A stretch of DNA of 64,000 nucleotides, taken from Megaleporinus macrocephalus. Taxonomy: Eukaryota > Chordata > Actinopteri > Characiformes > Anostomidae. Each line of letters begins with the position of its first letter. Positions within the stretch are counted from its first letter, which is position 1. The notes under the pieces are model-generated. The model did not search any database. It saw only the letters and a list, made by a program, of their open reading frames with translations, and had not been told where the DNA came from. Where the stretch lies: positions 4,793,364 through 4,857,363 of the forward strand of contig CM038705.1 in the NCBI GenBank assembly GCA_021613375.1, read 5' to 3'. A program made the position numbers and the translations under genes. Shown piece by piece: positions 62,201 through 63,854 of this stretch.

Positions 62201-63767
62201 GAAATGAGGGATGAATAAACGACAAATAGAGGAGTGCGGGTCAGTATGTCTGTGGATTAGTGTTTGGAGATCAGCTCTGACTGAGTACAGTTTGGAGGCT
62301 GTAGGTTAAATGAAACCATAATGTTTGGGTTCAAACGAAAATGAATGGGACCCTATGGGAGAAATGAGCTTCAGTCATAGACGCAGGTCCTCTTCTTTGG
62401 AAGGCGGCCCCCCAACACTCTGATCTTTATGTGCTGTGTTCGTAACTCTGTTGTTCAAGCCAAGTTTTCCTCTTCTTCCTGTAACTGAACATATAGGATC
62501 TGTCTCAAACTCTAGTGAGTGTGTAAGTAGGCTGTCTAGGTAGCAGCTGTGTAAGTATCAGTGTTCTCTCCTCATCTCTCCTCAAAAAACAGATTACTGA
62601 GACGCTCTAGTTAGAGAGAGACTGCGTCACGGCTTGTTCCCACCCACTGCAGCACGCCACCGGTGGGTTAGCTGGTTGCTAAGCTACCGGCCAGCATCCA
62701 AAACAATAGCCAGAGGCTTAAAAATCCGCTAGCATAAATGCTAATGTCTGGAGTATAAAAGTGTAAATGGTGAAGGACTCGTTACAGAGTTGATAATAAA
62801 ATACTGTTTTGTGTGATTATATGACCAGAAACACATTAAAACTCCAGAGAATCAAAATAACTCACATTTTAAAACCACTTCACTGCTCGTAGATTAGCCT
62901 GTGTTGCATCATGGGATTGTCTTAGCGGCTGAGGAAGCGTTCGATGCTTCTTAAAATCAGGTCTAAATAAGGTTTCTCAGTAGACAGCATGTTTAAGGTA
63001 TGTAAGTATTGGGACAGTCTACATGTCGGGAGCGCATACTATGACGTAAAATGCTGCCTATGTAGGAGCTCAGTAGGATTTGAGACACAGCCACTATGGT
63101 AGTCATTTTATATGTTTGTTGTCGTTTTGCTAATCAGTATCAACGTATCCGTGGGCGCACCGGAAGTTCTAACACAAAGTAAACAAAGATAGCCGCCCTA
63201 GTGTTGTCATGGAAAATAGCATAAATAACTCAAATATAGTCTCATATATATATATATATGCTTTTTTTTTTTCAAATACACCGAAACCAATTAGCATAAA
63301 GCTAATATAATGCCTAAACTCTTTAATCACCCTAATACAGGGGTGTCCAAAGTCCGGCCCTTAAGCCAAATGCGGCCCACAGACAGATTTTTATTGGCCT
63401 GTGGCGCCACTCAGAAGAGTAAATTATTGGTGGCCCGCCGGTTCTTTGCAATTTTTCCTTTCACCTGATGGTGGCAGTAGTACATATACTACATATACCT
63501 GTGTAATATAGTAGCAATCAAAGTTAAATAAACTAACTGGGCGTCCCAAATTTATGGAGCTAAAAAAAGTTGTTAGTTATTTTTCGTAATGAAAAAATAT
63601 CACATAGTCTTGTTTCATTGAATTCAACTAAAAGAAAACAGGAAAATCATGTTCTGCTGTAATGTGGCTGAATTGTGTTACAGGGTATTTGGTTACTGTG
63701 AACTCATTAAACGATGCAAGTGGCTTCCAGCTGTACACAACCACAGTGAACGAAGTCCTCAAATACA
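9682..63767 (+). CDS. c4: Complement component C4 precursor, 39 exons, 3' end beyond window
   Basis: Thioester protein of the classical and lectin complement pathways, secreted as a beta-alpha-gamma precursor. C1s or MASP-2 removes C4a, and C4b then bonds covalently to targets and binds C2. Thirty-nine exons keep phase at every junction and give about 1618 residues without a stop. Human C4 has 41 exons and about 1744 residues, so about two exons (rest of the C345C domain) are missing. Landmarks: signal peptide 1-20, RRQTR 650-654 (beta/alpha), C4a cysteines 677/678/691/706/713/714, activation Arg735, GCAEQ with Cys990 and Gln993, catalytic His1114, RRRR 1420-1423 (alpha/gamma). C4 rather than C3 or C5 because it has a second processing site after an acidic, Tyr-rich stretch and matches human C4 in order throughout ([32 protein letters not shown]). 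Most of the span is intronic satellite DNA. Exons are listed separately; exon edges are inferred from GT-AG signals and phase. Confidence 0.96.
9747..10700. other. Intron 1, AT-rich unassigned part
   Basis: Very AT-rich, no array or element recognised. Confidence 0.5.
10713..10940 (+). mobile_element. Palindromic GTTGCTGTCC MITE copy in intron 1
   Basis: ATTGTTGCTGTCC at the left, GACCAATAAAAATGCTCCAA inside, and TTTTTCTTTGAACAG at the right end. Ends about 60 bp before the exon 2 acceptor, and its terminal ...TTTGAACAG resembles a splice acceptor. Confidence 0.7.
10999..11188 (+). CDS. c4: c4 exon 2: beta-chain N-terminus, MG1
   Basis: Encodes residues 22-85, starting [16 protein letters not shown], the usual start of an alpha2-macroglobulin-family MG1 domain. 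The acceptor is ...TGTACCAG. An AG at 10935-10936 also looks like an acceptor, but using it would add sequence that does not match the family. Donor GTAAGA. Confidence 0.93.
11225..12375 (+). repeat. Intron 2 minisatellite, about 43-45-bp unit
   Basis: Units of AGCAATGGCCTAGTAACAGC plus TTAGCAACCACCTGGGATAA. Degenerate, with variants lacking half the unit. Same family as intron 3. Confidence 0.92.
12376..12833. other. End of intron 2, unassigned
   Basis: Contains an open frame 12434-12619 and the CACGCCCACAACTATTCC segment; nothing recognisable. The polypyrimidine tract precedes the exon 3 acceptor. Confidence 0.4.
12834..13008 (+). CDS. c4: c4 exon 3: MG1, TDQPMYNP motif
   Basis: Residues 86-143. 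Contains [12 protein letters not shown], the family hallmark (human C4: QTDQPIYNP). Ends one base into Val144; donor GTACAT. A 43-bp minisatellite begins only about 25 bp after the donor and also fills the preceding intron. Confidence 0.95.
13030..14540 (+). repeat. Intron 3 minisatellite, 43-bp unit, about 33 copies
   Basis: Regular units of GCCTAGTAACAGCTTAGCAA plus GCACCTGGAATAATATAGCA. More homogeneous than the intron 2 array of the same family, so more recently amplified. Ends in a short run of ACCATAGCAACATCTTAT. Confidence 0.95.
14591..15082. mobile_element. 492-bp palindromic (foldback) element in intron 3
   Basis: Left end ATGACCAGGACCCCCACAGG is mirrored by CCTGTGGGGGTCCTGACCAT at the right. 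Further inside, GTGACACTGACATGGTGGTGG mirrors CCACCATGTCAGTGTCACTG. Arms are about 230 bp, so it can form one long hairpin. No coding sequence; a non-autonomous element of unknown superfamily. Confidence 0.8.
15146..15216 (+). CDS. c4: c4 exon 4: MG2 start
   Basis: Residues 144-167, [14 protein letters not shown]..., aligning with human C4 VRYRVFALDQKMRP. Acceptor TATTACAG, donor GTAAGT; ends in phase 0. Confidence 0.95.
15235..15500 (+). mobile_element. MITE copy plus (AT)n in intron 4
   Basis: AGTGGACCAATAGAAATGCT and GGCCTCTCCTGTAAAGTTAC identify the palindromic MITE family. It ends TTCTTTGAACAG at an (AT)n run (15464-15493). Confidence 0.7.
15578..15666 (+). CDS. c4: c4 exon 5: MG2
   Basis: Residues 168-196 plus two bases, ending NFYIPDIS (human C4: DFVIPDIS). 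Acceptor CTGAATAG, donor GTAGGT. Reading on past the donor gives an immediate stop, which fixes the exon end. Confidence 0.94.
15720..16860 (+). repeat. Intron 5 direct repeats, about 300-350-bp unit
   Basis: CTGGTTTTATTTTATGTTGC-type segments recur near 15839, 16125, 16475 and 16812, each with AAGTTTGGGAGGCTGGAAGA and a GCAACCACCTGGGATA piece that relates to the intron 2/3 minisatellite. Confidence 0.75.
16860..17916. other. Rest of intron 5, degraded repeat
   Basis: A few weak echoes of the preceding unit (about 17380 and 17560-17780); otherwise AT-rich and unassigned. Confidence 0.4.
17917..17999 (+). CDS. c4: c4 exon 6: end of MG2
   Basis: Residues 197-224. [10 protein letters not shown] at the start matches human C4 PGTWKISARF, and the end (FKVQKF) leads into VLP of the next exon as in human KKYVLP. 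Donor GTAAGC. Confidence 0.95.
18130..19140 (+). repeat. Intron 6 compound (TG)n array with fixed spacers
   Basis: Roughly 16 blocks of variable (TG)n separated by near-constant ATGTTTCACTGCTCCCTAAT and GTGTTCACTAG. The spacer shows that the whole unit is amplified while its TG core varies in length. Confidence 0.93.
19174..19261 (+). CDS. c4: c4 exon 7: MG3 start
   Basis: Residues 225-253, [17 protein letters not shown]..., the conserved VLP start of MG3. Acceptor TTTTTAG, donor GTAAGT; phase 1 in, phase 2 out. Confidence 0.94.
19290..20060. repeat. Degenerate AT-rich repeats in intron 7
   Basis: Loose recurrences of TAGTTTTAAGTGTTTTTAAAG at about 160-200-bp spacing. Too diverged to define a unit. 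Confidence 0.5.
20090..20976 (+). mobile_element. 3' fragment of a LINE (L1/Tx1-like ORF2 C-terminus) with poly(A)
   Basis: 20430-20680 translates, with one stop, to ORF2-tail motifs: CTHCP zinc-knuckle-type cysteines, then [17 protein letters not shown] and KNIILLNWK, typical of the C-terminal part of L1/Tx1-clade ORF2. It is followed by an AT-rich tail and A19 at about 20957-20976. 5'-truncated, inactive. Confidence 0.65.
21175..21280 (+). CDS. c4: c4 exon 8: MG3
   Basis: Residues 254-289. [17 protein letters not shown] corresponds to human C4 ARYIYGKPVQGVAYVRFG. Ends in phase 0 with donor GTAAGT; only 102 bp of intron separates it from exon 9. Confidence 0.95.
21383..21515 (+). CDS. c4: c4 exon 9: MG3/MG4
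   Basis: Residues 290-333 plus one base, ending [11 protein letters not shown] (human C4: LYVAAAIIES). The donor GTAACA is a weak match to consensus but is the only one that keeps the frame into GGEIQE of exon 10. Confidence 0.92.
21800..23060 (+). repeat. Intron 9 minisatellite, 19-bp unit, about 65 copies
   Basis: Units of GATAGCTGGTTAAGGTGGA with frequent GAAGATAG and GACTAAGG variants; the 3' part shows alternation of GTGAAGGTAGCTGGTTA and GTGGAGATATCTGG, a higher-order pattern. Confidence 0.95.
23447..23559 (+). CDS. c4: c4 exon 10: MG4 start
   Basis: Residues 334-371. SGGEIQETE (human C4: PGGEMEEAE) then [19 protein letters not shown] (human LDLSKTKRHLVPGAPF). Acceptor CTGCCAG, donor GTAAGG. 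Confidence 0.95.
23560..24380. mobile_element. Intron 10: hAT-like MITE remnant at right end
   Basis: 24290-24376 (CGATCGGAATCGGCCTCAAA then GATCGGTCCATCTCTA) matches the right half of the 51657-51887 element. The remainder to the left is AT-rich and unassigned. Confidence 0.55.
24556..24636. repeat. (AT)n microsatellite, about 80 bp
   Basis: Uninterrupted TA dinucleotides. ORFs reported through it are artefacts. Confidence 0.97.
25060..25490 (+). mobile_element. Interspersed repeat, shared with intron 17 (inverted)
   Basis: AATGATGATGGTCCAGACCTTGGC and the TTCAGTATTTAAACAGTAAATAT block recur inverted at 36000-36420. Superfamily unknown. Confidence 0.65.
25500..25770 (+). mobile_element. 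Palindromic MITE half-copy in intron 10
   Basis: AGTGGACCAATAGAAATGCT, AATGGCTTGGAAAACATTCT and CTCTCCTGTAAAATTGGGAT match the family; it ends TTGCAACGATC, close to exon 11. Confidence 0.75.
25810..25971 (+). CDS. c4: c4 exon 11: MG4
   Basis: Residues 372-425, exactly 54 codons in phase 0. [20 protein letters not shown] aligns with human C4 LVREMSGSPASGIPVKVSA. Donor GTCAGT. Confidence 0.95.
26030..26400 (+). mobile_element. GGGGAATTCCACC-family element, internally deleted copy (intron 11)
   Basis: Carries both mirror blocks GGTAACCAGATGTCTCCATG and GACGTCTGGTTCCATTCACC, with most of the middle missing compared with the 37-39 kb and 51-52 kb copies. Confidence 0.65.
26855..27025 (+). CDS. 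c4: c4 exon 12: MG5
   Basis: Residues 426-482, 57 codons, ending NIYYM just as the human exon ends HYYYM. Acceptor TTTGCAG, donor GTAACA. A 90-bp higher-order minisatellite starts about 80 bp downstream. Confidence 0.94.
27110..28395 (+). repeat. Intron 12 minisatellite, 30-bp unit in a 90-bp higher-order repeat
   Basis: Three 30-mers alternate in order: ATTTAGGTAAATGAAGGATT..., ATTTAACTTAATGGAGG..., and GTTTAGATAAAGGAAGGATT.... The A-B-C triplet repeats about 12 times. The A/B core is the reverse complement of the intron 33 unit. Confidence 0.93.
28396..28990 (+). repeat. Second 30-bp array in intron 12
   Basis: About 20 units of AAATATAATGAAGGACTGAT plus TAGACTGGTT, derived from the neighbouring array. 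The minus-strand ORF 28402-29142 with [10 protein letters not shown] repeats is a by-product of the 30-bp period. Confidence 0.93.
29020..29205 (+). CDS. c4: c4 exon 13: MG5/MG6
   Basis: Residues 483-544, 62 codons. [20 protein letters not shown] matches human C4 FYFVAFYYHGDHPVANSLR; the last residues TCEEK match human ACEGK. Acceptor CTCCTCAG, donor GTGAGT. Confidence 0.96.
29240..31875 (+). repeat. Intron 13 minisatellite, 25-bp unit, about 105 copies
   Basis: Units of ACACTAAACACTAACCTCT plus ACATCT, with CCCTAA-containing variants (TAAACCCTAACCCCTAC). It fills nearly all of intron 13 up to about 55 bp before exon 14. The opening run of variants (about 29250-29600) recurs in the same order at about 30560-30860, so a block of roughly 1.3 kb was duplicated. 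Confidence 0.96.
31932..32093 (+). CDS. c4: c4 exon 14: MG6 beta part
   Basis: Residues 545-598, 54 codons. [12 protein letters not shown] (human YRNGESVKLHLE) and [11 protein letters not shown], the strongly conserved xDxAxY motif of the MG6 domain. Acceptor TTTTGTAG, donor GTACAC. Confidence 0.96.
32500..33250. repeat. Intron 14 degenerate array, about 38-40-bp unit
   Basis: Recurring TCATAATTATGACTTGCTA and CTCATAATGAAATTCT, strongly diverged. The first part of the intron (32094-32500) shows nothing recognisable. Confidence 0.75.
33556..33685 (+). CDS. c4: c4 exon 15: beta-chain C-terminal part
   Basis: Residues 599-641 plus one base. [20 protein letters not shown] matches human C4 FEAMNSYDLGCGPGGGDSA, including the conserved cysteine. 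Donor GTATAG leads into a 166-bp intron made largely of (AT)n. Confidence 0.95.
33709..33793. repeat. (AT)n microsatellite filling intron 15
   Basis: About 85 bp of (AT)n inside a 166-bp intron, between exons 15 and 16. Polymorphic length here directly changes intron size. Confidence 0.97.
33852..33923 (+). CDS. c4: c4 exon 16: beta/alpha processing site
   Basis: Residues 642-665. [13 protein letters not shown] then AIDLQEE aligns with human C4 LSCPKEKTTRKKR then NVNFQKA, so precursor cleavage should follow Arg654. The fish site is R-R-Q-T-R: the minimal furin pattern R-X-X-R, not the human RKKR. Donor GTAGGC. Confidence 0.93.
34010..35270 (+). repeat. Intron 16 minisatellite, 61-bp unit, about 20 copies
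   Basis: Units of GAGTTACAGTTTCTCATTAG, GTTGAATGTATAACTCTAAA and TGTAGGTATTGTATATAAACT. Very homogeneous. Confidence 0.96.
35317..35526 (+). CDS. c4: c4 exon 17: C4a anaphylatoxin domain
   Basis: Residues 666-735. All six anaphylatoxin cysteines are present in the CC..C..C..CC pattern (677, 678, 691, 706, 713, 714). The exon ends with GHGR; Arg735 is the expected C1s/MASP-2 cleavage residue. C4a would be 655-735, 81 residues against 77 in human. The donor used is GTGGGT at 35527. A second GT eight bases later breaks the frame into exon 18. Confidence 0.95.
36000..36425 (-). mobile_element. Interspersed repeat, inverted copy of 25060-25490
   Basis: CTCAGGCCAAGGTCCAGACT starts the match. An AAATAAAAGT pentamer-like run expanded inside (36280-36315). 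Confidence 0.65.
36430..36893. other. Rest of intron 17 with (AT)n and (TG)n
   Basis: A GC-richer stretch with two ATTGG/CCAAT motifs (36480-36620), of unknown origin. (AT)n at 36715-36730 and (TG)n at 36734-36764. The part before 36000 is AT-rich and unassigned. Confidence 0.5.
36894..37005 (+). CDS. c4: c4 exon 18: alpha-prime N-terminus
   Basis: Residues 736-772. Starts [14 protein letters not shown], an acidic stretch equivalent to human C4 ALEILQEEDLIDEDD, which in the family contributes to C2 binding, then RRSFPASF (human RSFFPENW). Donor GTAAGT. Confidence 0.94.
37237..37307 (+). CDS. c4: c4 exon 19: MG6 alpha part
   Basis: Residues 773-796. [21 protein letters not shown] aligns with human C4 TLWLPDSLTTWEIHGLSLS. 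Acceptor GTTCCAG, donor GTAAGC, phase 1 out. Confidence 0.96.
37347..39022 (+). mobile_element. GGGGAATTCCACC-family element interrupted by a LINE and (AT)n (intron 19)
   Basis: Left end AAAGGAAAGTCCACCAATTTT (37350) and right end GGGTGGAATTCCCCTTT (39005-39021) are terminal inverted repeats. Internal blocks match the 51-52 kb copy. The middle is split by a LINE fragment (about 37705-38385) and (AT)n runs at 38460-38505 and 38580-38607. Confidence 0.65.
37705..38385 (+). mobile_element. LINE 3' fragment: ORF2 C-terminus, 3' UTR and TGAT tail
   Basis: 37708-37983 reads ...[20 protein letters not shown], then [20 protein letters not shown] and a stop. This is the typical tail of fish non-LTR retrotransposon ORF2 (R-T-x-x-G-x-x-x-F-x-x-x-A-P-x-x-W-N). 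It ends in a (TTGA)n-type tail (GATTGATTGATTGATA, about 38365-38379), as expected for a 3' end. 5'-truncated. Confidence 0.7.
39198..39337 (+). CDS. c4: c4 exon 20: MG7 start
   Basis: Residues 797-843. [18 protein letters not shown] matches human C4 [31 protein letters not shown] and YNYRNEERQ follow. Donor GTTTGT. Confidence 0.96.
39410..40640. repeat. Intron 20 degenerate array, about 29-bp unit
   Basis: Recurrent CCAGAATGAAGTTCTAATAA and AAATTAATAT, heavily mutated. Fills almost all of the intron. Confidence 0.85.
40702..40917 (+). CDS. c4: c4 exon 21: MG7
   Basis: Residues 844-915, 72 codons. [15 protein letters not shown] corresponds to human C4 VSVHVSPVEGLCLAG. NIT after VTF-type strands gives a possible N-glycan. 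Donor GTAAGT. Confidence 0.95.
40975..41500 (+). pseudogene. Decayed Tc1/mariner-like transposase (intron 21)
   Basis: Translation in shifting frames shows Tc1 transposase features: [27 protein letters not shown], the diagnostic [18 protein letters not shown], and FLFQHD. Frameshifts and stops occur between these blocks and the end after FQHD is missing, so it is inactive. It occupies nearly the whole 633-bp intron. Confidence 0.85.
41551..41602 (+). CDS. c4: c4 exon 22: MG7/CUB link
   Basis: Residues 916-932 plus one base. [17 protein letters not shown] matches human C4 KEGAIHREELVYELNPLD. Acceptor TTTTGTAG, donor GTGAGT. A 24-bp minisatellite begins about 25 bp after the donor. Confidence 0.93.
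41625..42428 (+). repeat. Intron 22 minisatellite, 24-bp unit, about 33 copies
   Basis: Units of ACACTACCAGTCAAACGTTT plus TAGT. A one-base longer form (TTAGATACACTACC) alternates. The unit resembles a transposon terminus (ACACTAGCAGTCAAAAGTTA at 49604). Confidence 0.95.
42437..42755 (+). mobile_element. TGTGCAAAAGTCT-end family element, 5'-truncated (intron 22)
   Basis: CAGATTTCTCCTGGACGCCC to TTTTACACACAGTACTGTA matches the right two-thirds of the 52580-53115 copy. Its left end is replaced by the 24-bp array. Confidence 0.75.
42801..42890 (+). CDS. c4: c4 exon 23: CUB first segment
   Basis: Residues 933-962 plus one base. [20 protein letters not shown] (human GRTLEIPGNSDPNMIPD). Two donors exist, at 42891 (GTACGG) and 42896 (GTAACC). 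Only the first keeps frame with exon 24. NMT is a possible N-glycosylation site. Confidence 0.92.
42940..43011. repeat. (AT)n microsatellite, intron 23
   Basis: About 70 bp of TA dinucleotides starting about 50 bp after exon 23. Confidence 0.97.
43012..44060. other. Intron 23 middle, possible DNA-element remnant
   Basis: 43040-43290 contains GGCTATGTTTACATGCAGAG and TTACGCACATGCGTAGAG, phrases of the kind found at ends of fish DNA transposons. The rest is AT-rich and unassigned. Confidence 0.4.
44075..44470 (+). repeat. Tandem duplication with (AT)n heads, about 225-250 bp
   Basis: (AT)n followed by ACCTATAATCATTGTGGGAT and AACCAACTATTAAGAGA occurs at 44080 and, after a long A-run (44271-44303), again at 44304. 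Confidence 0.85.
44776..44982 (+). CDS. c4: c4 exon 24: thioester site GCAEQ
   Basis: Residues 963-1031. Encodes the internal thioester: AGCAEQTM with Cys990 (TGC 44856-44858) and Gln993 (CAG 44865-44867). Human C4 has GCGEQTM; here the middle Gly is Ala. The flanking RYLDNSNRW matches human RYLDKTEQW. Donor GTGAGT. Confidence 0.96.
45060..45138 (+). CDS. c4: c4 exon 25: thioester domain
   Basis: Residues 1032-1057 plus two bases. [19 protein letters not shown] (human GYMRIQQFRKADGSYAAW), then SSHW (human SSTW). The exon is separated from its neighbours by introns of only 77 and 95 bp. Confidence 0.95.
45234..45414 (+). CDS. c4: c4 exon 26: thioester domain with catalytic His
   Basis: Residues 1058-1118. 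[14 protein letters not shown] then [12 protein letters not shown]. His1114 is in the position that separates human C4B (LSPVIH) from C4A (PCPVLD), so this gene is the H isotype, expected to favour hydroxyl targets. Acceptor CTCCAG, donor GTCAGG. Confidence 0.95.
45475..46960 (+). repeat. Intron 26 array of AGATTAGATTAGGTCAAATC type
   Basis: Irregular short-period repeat on ATTAGATTAGGTCAGATTAG, interspersed with ACAGTACAGTGTTGGTTTTA. Its reverse complement resembles the intron 28 array. Confidence 0.9.
47022..47123 (+). CDS. c4: c4 exon 27: thioester domain
   Basis: Residues 1119-1152, 34 codons in phase 0. [20 protein letters not shown] aligns with human [20 protein letters not shown]. Intron 27 after it is only 87 bp, so exons 27 and 28 form a tight pair between two long repeat-filled introns. 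Confidence 0.96.
47211..47373 (+). CDS. c4: c4 exon 28: thioester domain
   Basis: Residues 1153-1206 plus one base. [11 protein letters not shown] then [12 protein letters not shown] (human AHAAAITAYALT). Acceptor GTTGTTTAG, donor GTGAAA. Confidence 0.95.
47455..49055 (+). repeat. Intron 28 array of TCTAATCTAGTCTAATGTAA type
   Basis: Irregular short-period repeat rich in TAATCTAATCTAGTC. Reverse-complementary in character to the intron 26 array on the other side of exons 27-28. Confidence 0.9.
49116..49330 (+). CDS. c4: c4 exon 29: thioester domain
   Basis: Residues 1207-1278. [12 protein letters not shown] (human [12 protein letters not shown]) and EGGFKSTQ (human GGFRSTQ) at the end. Acceptor TGTGTTTAG, donor GTCAGG. 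GC-rich relative to its AT-rich introns. Confidence 0.96.
49590..49900. mobile_element. DNA-transposon end fragments in intron 29
   Basis: ACACTAGCAGTCAAAAGTTA (about 49604) is a transposon-terminus-like sequence. CCTGGGCAATAAAACGATAA (about 49845) resembles another element end. The remainder of the intron is unassigned. Confidence 0.5.
50253..50411 (+). CDS. c4: c4 exon 30: end of thioester domain, CUB return
   Basis: Residues 1279-1331, 53 codons. [14 protein letters not shown] (human DTVIALDALSAYWI) completes the FKSTQ-DT motif across the exon junction. Acceptor GTTCTAG, donor GTGATT. Confidence 0.95.
50480..51240 (+). mobile_element. LINE/SINE-type 3' end in intron 30
   Basis: Ends GTAAAGCTGCTTTGTGACGA and CACTATACAATAAATTTGAT followed by TTGATTTGAATTGA, the usual 3' tail of L2-like LINEs and their SINEs in fish. 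No intact ORF. Confidence 0.6.
51270..52215 (+). mobile_element. GGGGAATTCCACC-family element interrupted by a hAT MITE (intron 30)
   Basis: Left block ACAGTGGTGGTGACGGTAAC, right blocks TCCCTCCACCATGAATGGAA and GACGTCTGGTTCCATTCACC. The middle holds the 51657-51887 insertion. Confidence 0.65.
51657..51887. mobile_element. 231-bp hAT-like MITE with 8-bp target duplication
   Basis: Ends TAGAGATGGAAGGATC and GGTCCATCTCTT are inverted. Flanks ATACCTAC (51649-51656) and ATACCTAT (51888-51895) form an 8-bp target-site duplication with one mismatch, which is typical of the hAT superfamily. Confidence 0.75.
52274..52333 (+). CDS. c4: c4 exon 31: CUB
   Basis: Residues 1332-1351, 20 codons. [15 protein letters not shown] corresponds to human C4 KINVKVGGNSKGTLK. 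Acceptor ACCCACAG, donor GTAGTG. Only 82 bp from exon 32. Confidence 0.93.
52416..52506 (+). CDS. c4: c4 exon 32: CUB/MG8
   Basis: Residues 1352-1381 plus one base. [20 protein letters not shown] (human [20 protein letters not shown]). The conserved Cys is present; NLS and NVT are possible N-glycan sites. Donor GTGAGT. Confidence 0.94.
52580..53115 (+). mobile_element. TGTGCAAAAGTCT-end family element, near full length (intron 32)
   Basis: Left end ACTACTGTGCAAAAGTCTCA and right end CCTTTGCACACAGCACTG are imperfect inverted repeats. No coding sequence; related copies at 5533 and 42437. Confidence 0.75.
53162..53252. repeat. Short telomere-like run followed by (TA)n
   Basis: GTTAGGGTTAGGGTTTAGGG at 53163-53182 is about three vertebrate telomere units, directly followed by about 65 bp of (TA)n. 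Confidence 0.85.
53370..53691. mobile_element. Complete palindromic MITE, 322 bp (intron 32)
   Basis: Starts ATCGTTGCTGTCCAATGAAA and ends TTTTCTTTGGACAGCAACGAT in inverted form. The two halves mirror through GCATTTCTATTGGTCCAT and ATGGACCAATAGAAATGC. This is the best copy of a family with at least seven members here. Confidence 0.85.
53700..55026. other. Rest of intron 32
   Basis: 54375-54460 has a short triplicate of CACTTAGTCCTGATACTTTT. 54640-54720 is rich in GCTAACGTTAGC-type motifs. Nothing else recognised. Confidence 0.45.
55027..55201 (+). CDS. c4: c4 exon 33: acidic Tyr-rich tail and alpha/gamma site
   Basis: Residues 1382-1439. [12 protein letters not shown] is an acidic, tyrosine-rich run like the sulfated region of human C4 (EDYEDYEYDE). 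It is followed by RSRRRR at 1418-1423 and DTQQ, equivalent to human RNRRRR/EAPK, the alpha/gamma cleavage. The exon ends YKVCV (human YTVCI). Donor GTCTGT is weak but phase-consistent. Confidence 0.95.
55210..56180 (+). repeat. Intron 33 minisatellite, 30-bp unit
   Basis: About 30 units of TTATTAAGTTAAACCAGTTT plus AATCAATTCT, degenerate at the 3' end. Reverse complement of the intron 12 family. Confidence 0.93.
56447..56537 (+). CDS. c4: c4 exon 34: gamma chain, MG8
   Basis: Residues 1440-1470. [18 protein letters not shown] matches human C4 [18 protein letters not shown] almost residue for residue. Acceptor CCTGCAG, donor GTCAGT. Confidence 0.97.
56540..57360. other. First part of intron 34, unassigned
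   Basis: AT-rich, with a short TCTAAATTCTAA run near 56570; nothing else seen. Confidence 0.45.
57400..58440 (+). repeat. Intron 34 minisatellite, 21-bp unit, about 45 copies
   Basis: Units of AATAATTCATAGTAGTTACTG with GAGTCTAAAT variants. The minus-strand ORF 57851-58345 (NYSVTTM repeats) is a by-product of the period. Confidence 0.95.
58582..58656 (+). CDS. c4: c4 exon 35: MG8
   Basis: Residues 1471-1495, 25 codons. [13 protein letters not shown] and VLLYFNE match human LTSLSDRYVSHFE and VLLYFDS. Acceptor TTTAACAG, donor GTGAGA. Confidence 0.96.
58912..59050 (+). mobile_element. Partial palindromic MITE in intron 35
   Basis: ATTGCTGTCCAAAGAAAAAC and GAGCGTTTCTATTGGTCTAT match the family's left half only. 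Confidence 0.7.
59229..59331 (+). CDS. c4: c4 exon 36: MG8
   Basis: Residues 1496-1529. [18 protein letters not shown] (human CVGFEAVQEVPVGLVQPA), then TFYDYYEP. Donor GTGAGC. Confidence 0.97.
59493..59582 (+). CDS. c4: c4 exon 37: end of MG8
   Basis: Residues 1530-1559 plus one base. [20 protein letters not shown] then [10 protein letters not shown] (human CSAEVCQCAE). Acceptor TTCACAG. Donor GTACGA is a poor consensus match but required by phase. Confidence 0.95.
59625..61375 (+). repeat. Intron 37 minisatellite, 21-bp unit, same family as intron 34
   Basis: Degenerate copies of AATAATTCATAGTAGTTACTG and GATACTGAATACTTCATAG in the same orientation as intron 34. Minus-strand ORFs through it are artefacts. 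Confidence 0.92.
61542..61634 (+). CDS. c4: c4 exon 38: C345C (NTR) start
   Basis: Residues 1560-1590. RGCYKEKK then [15 protein letters not shown], equivalent to human GKCPRQRR then GYRMKFACYYPRVEYG. Acceptor TTTGCAG, donor GTTAGT. Confidence 0.95.
61860..62370 (+). repeat. Intron 38 direct repeats, about 164 bp, three copies
   Basis: AAATAGAGGAGTG begins copies at 61896, 62060 and 62224; each has CTGTGGATTAG(A/T)GTTTGG and CAGTTTGGAGGCTGTAGG. Confidence 0.88.
62499..63095. mobile_element. Non-autonomous DNA element, GTCTCAAA ends (intron 38)
   Basis: GATCTGTCTCAAACTCTAGT on the left and GGATTTGAGACACAGCCACT on the right are imperfect inverted repeats. The interior is non-coding. Confidence 0.55.
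63339..63480 (+). mobile_element. hAT-like element end (CAGGGGTGTCCAAAG)
   Basis: CAGGGGTGTCCAAAGTCCGG and AATGCGGCCCACAGACAG are typical of hAT-type element termini. The other end is not identified; an (AT)n lies upstream at 63243-63260. Confidence 0.55.
63684..63767 (+). CDS. c4: c4 exon 39: C345C continuation (last exon in window)
   Basis: Residues 1591-1618. [28 protein letters not shown] (written here in two parts: 1591-1604 strand, 1605-1618 strand) fits human [20 protein letters not shown]. Donor GTATGT opens an intron that runs out of the window; the final exons are not visible. Confidence 0.92.
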
Positions 63768-63854
63768 GTATGTATTTCTTACTTACTTAGTTTAATTGTT
63801 TGTTATGCTGTATTGTGTAATTCTCCACTGTAGCTGTATTATAATTAGTTTTAT

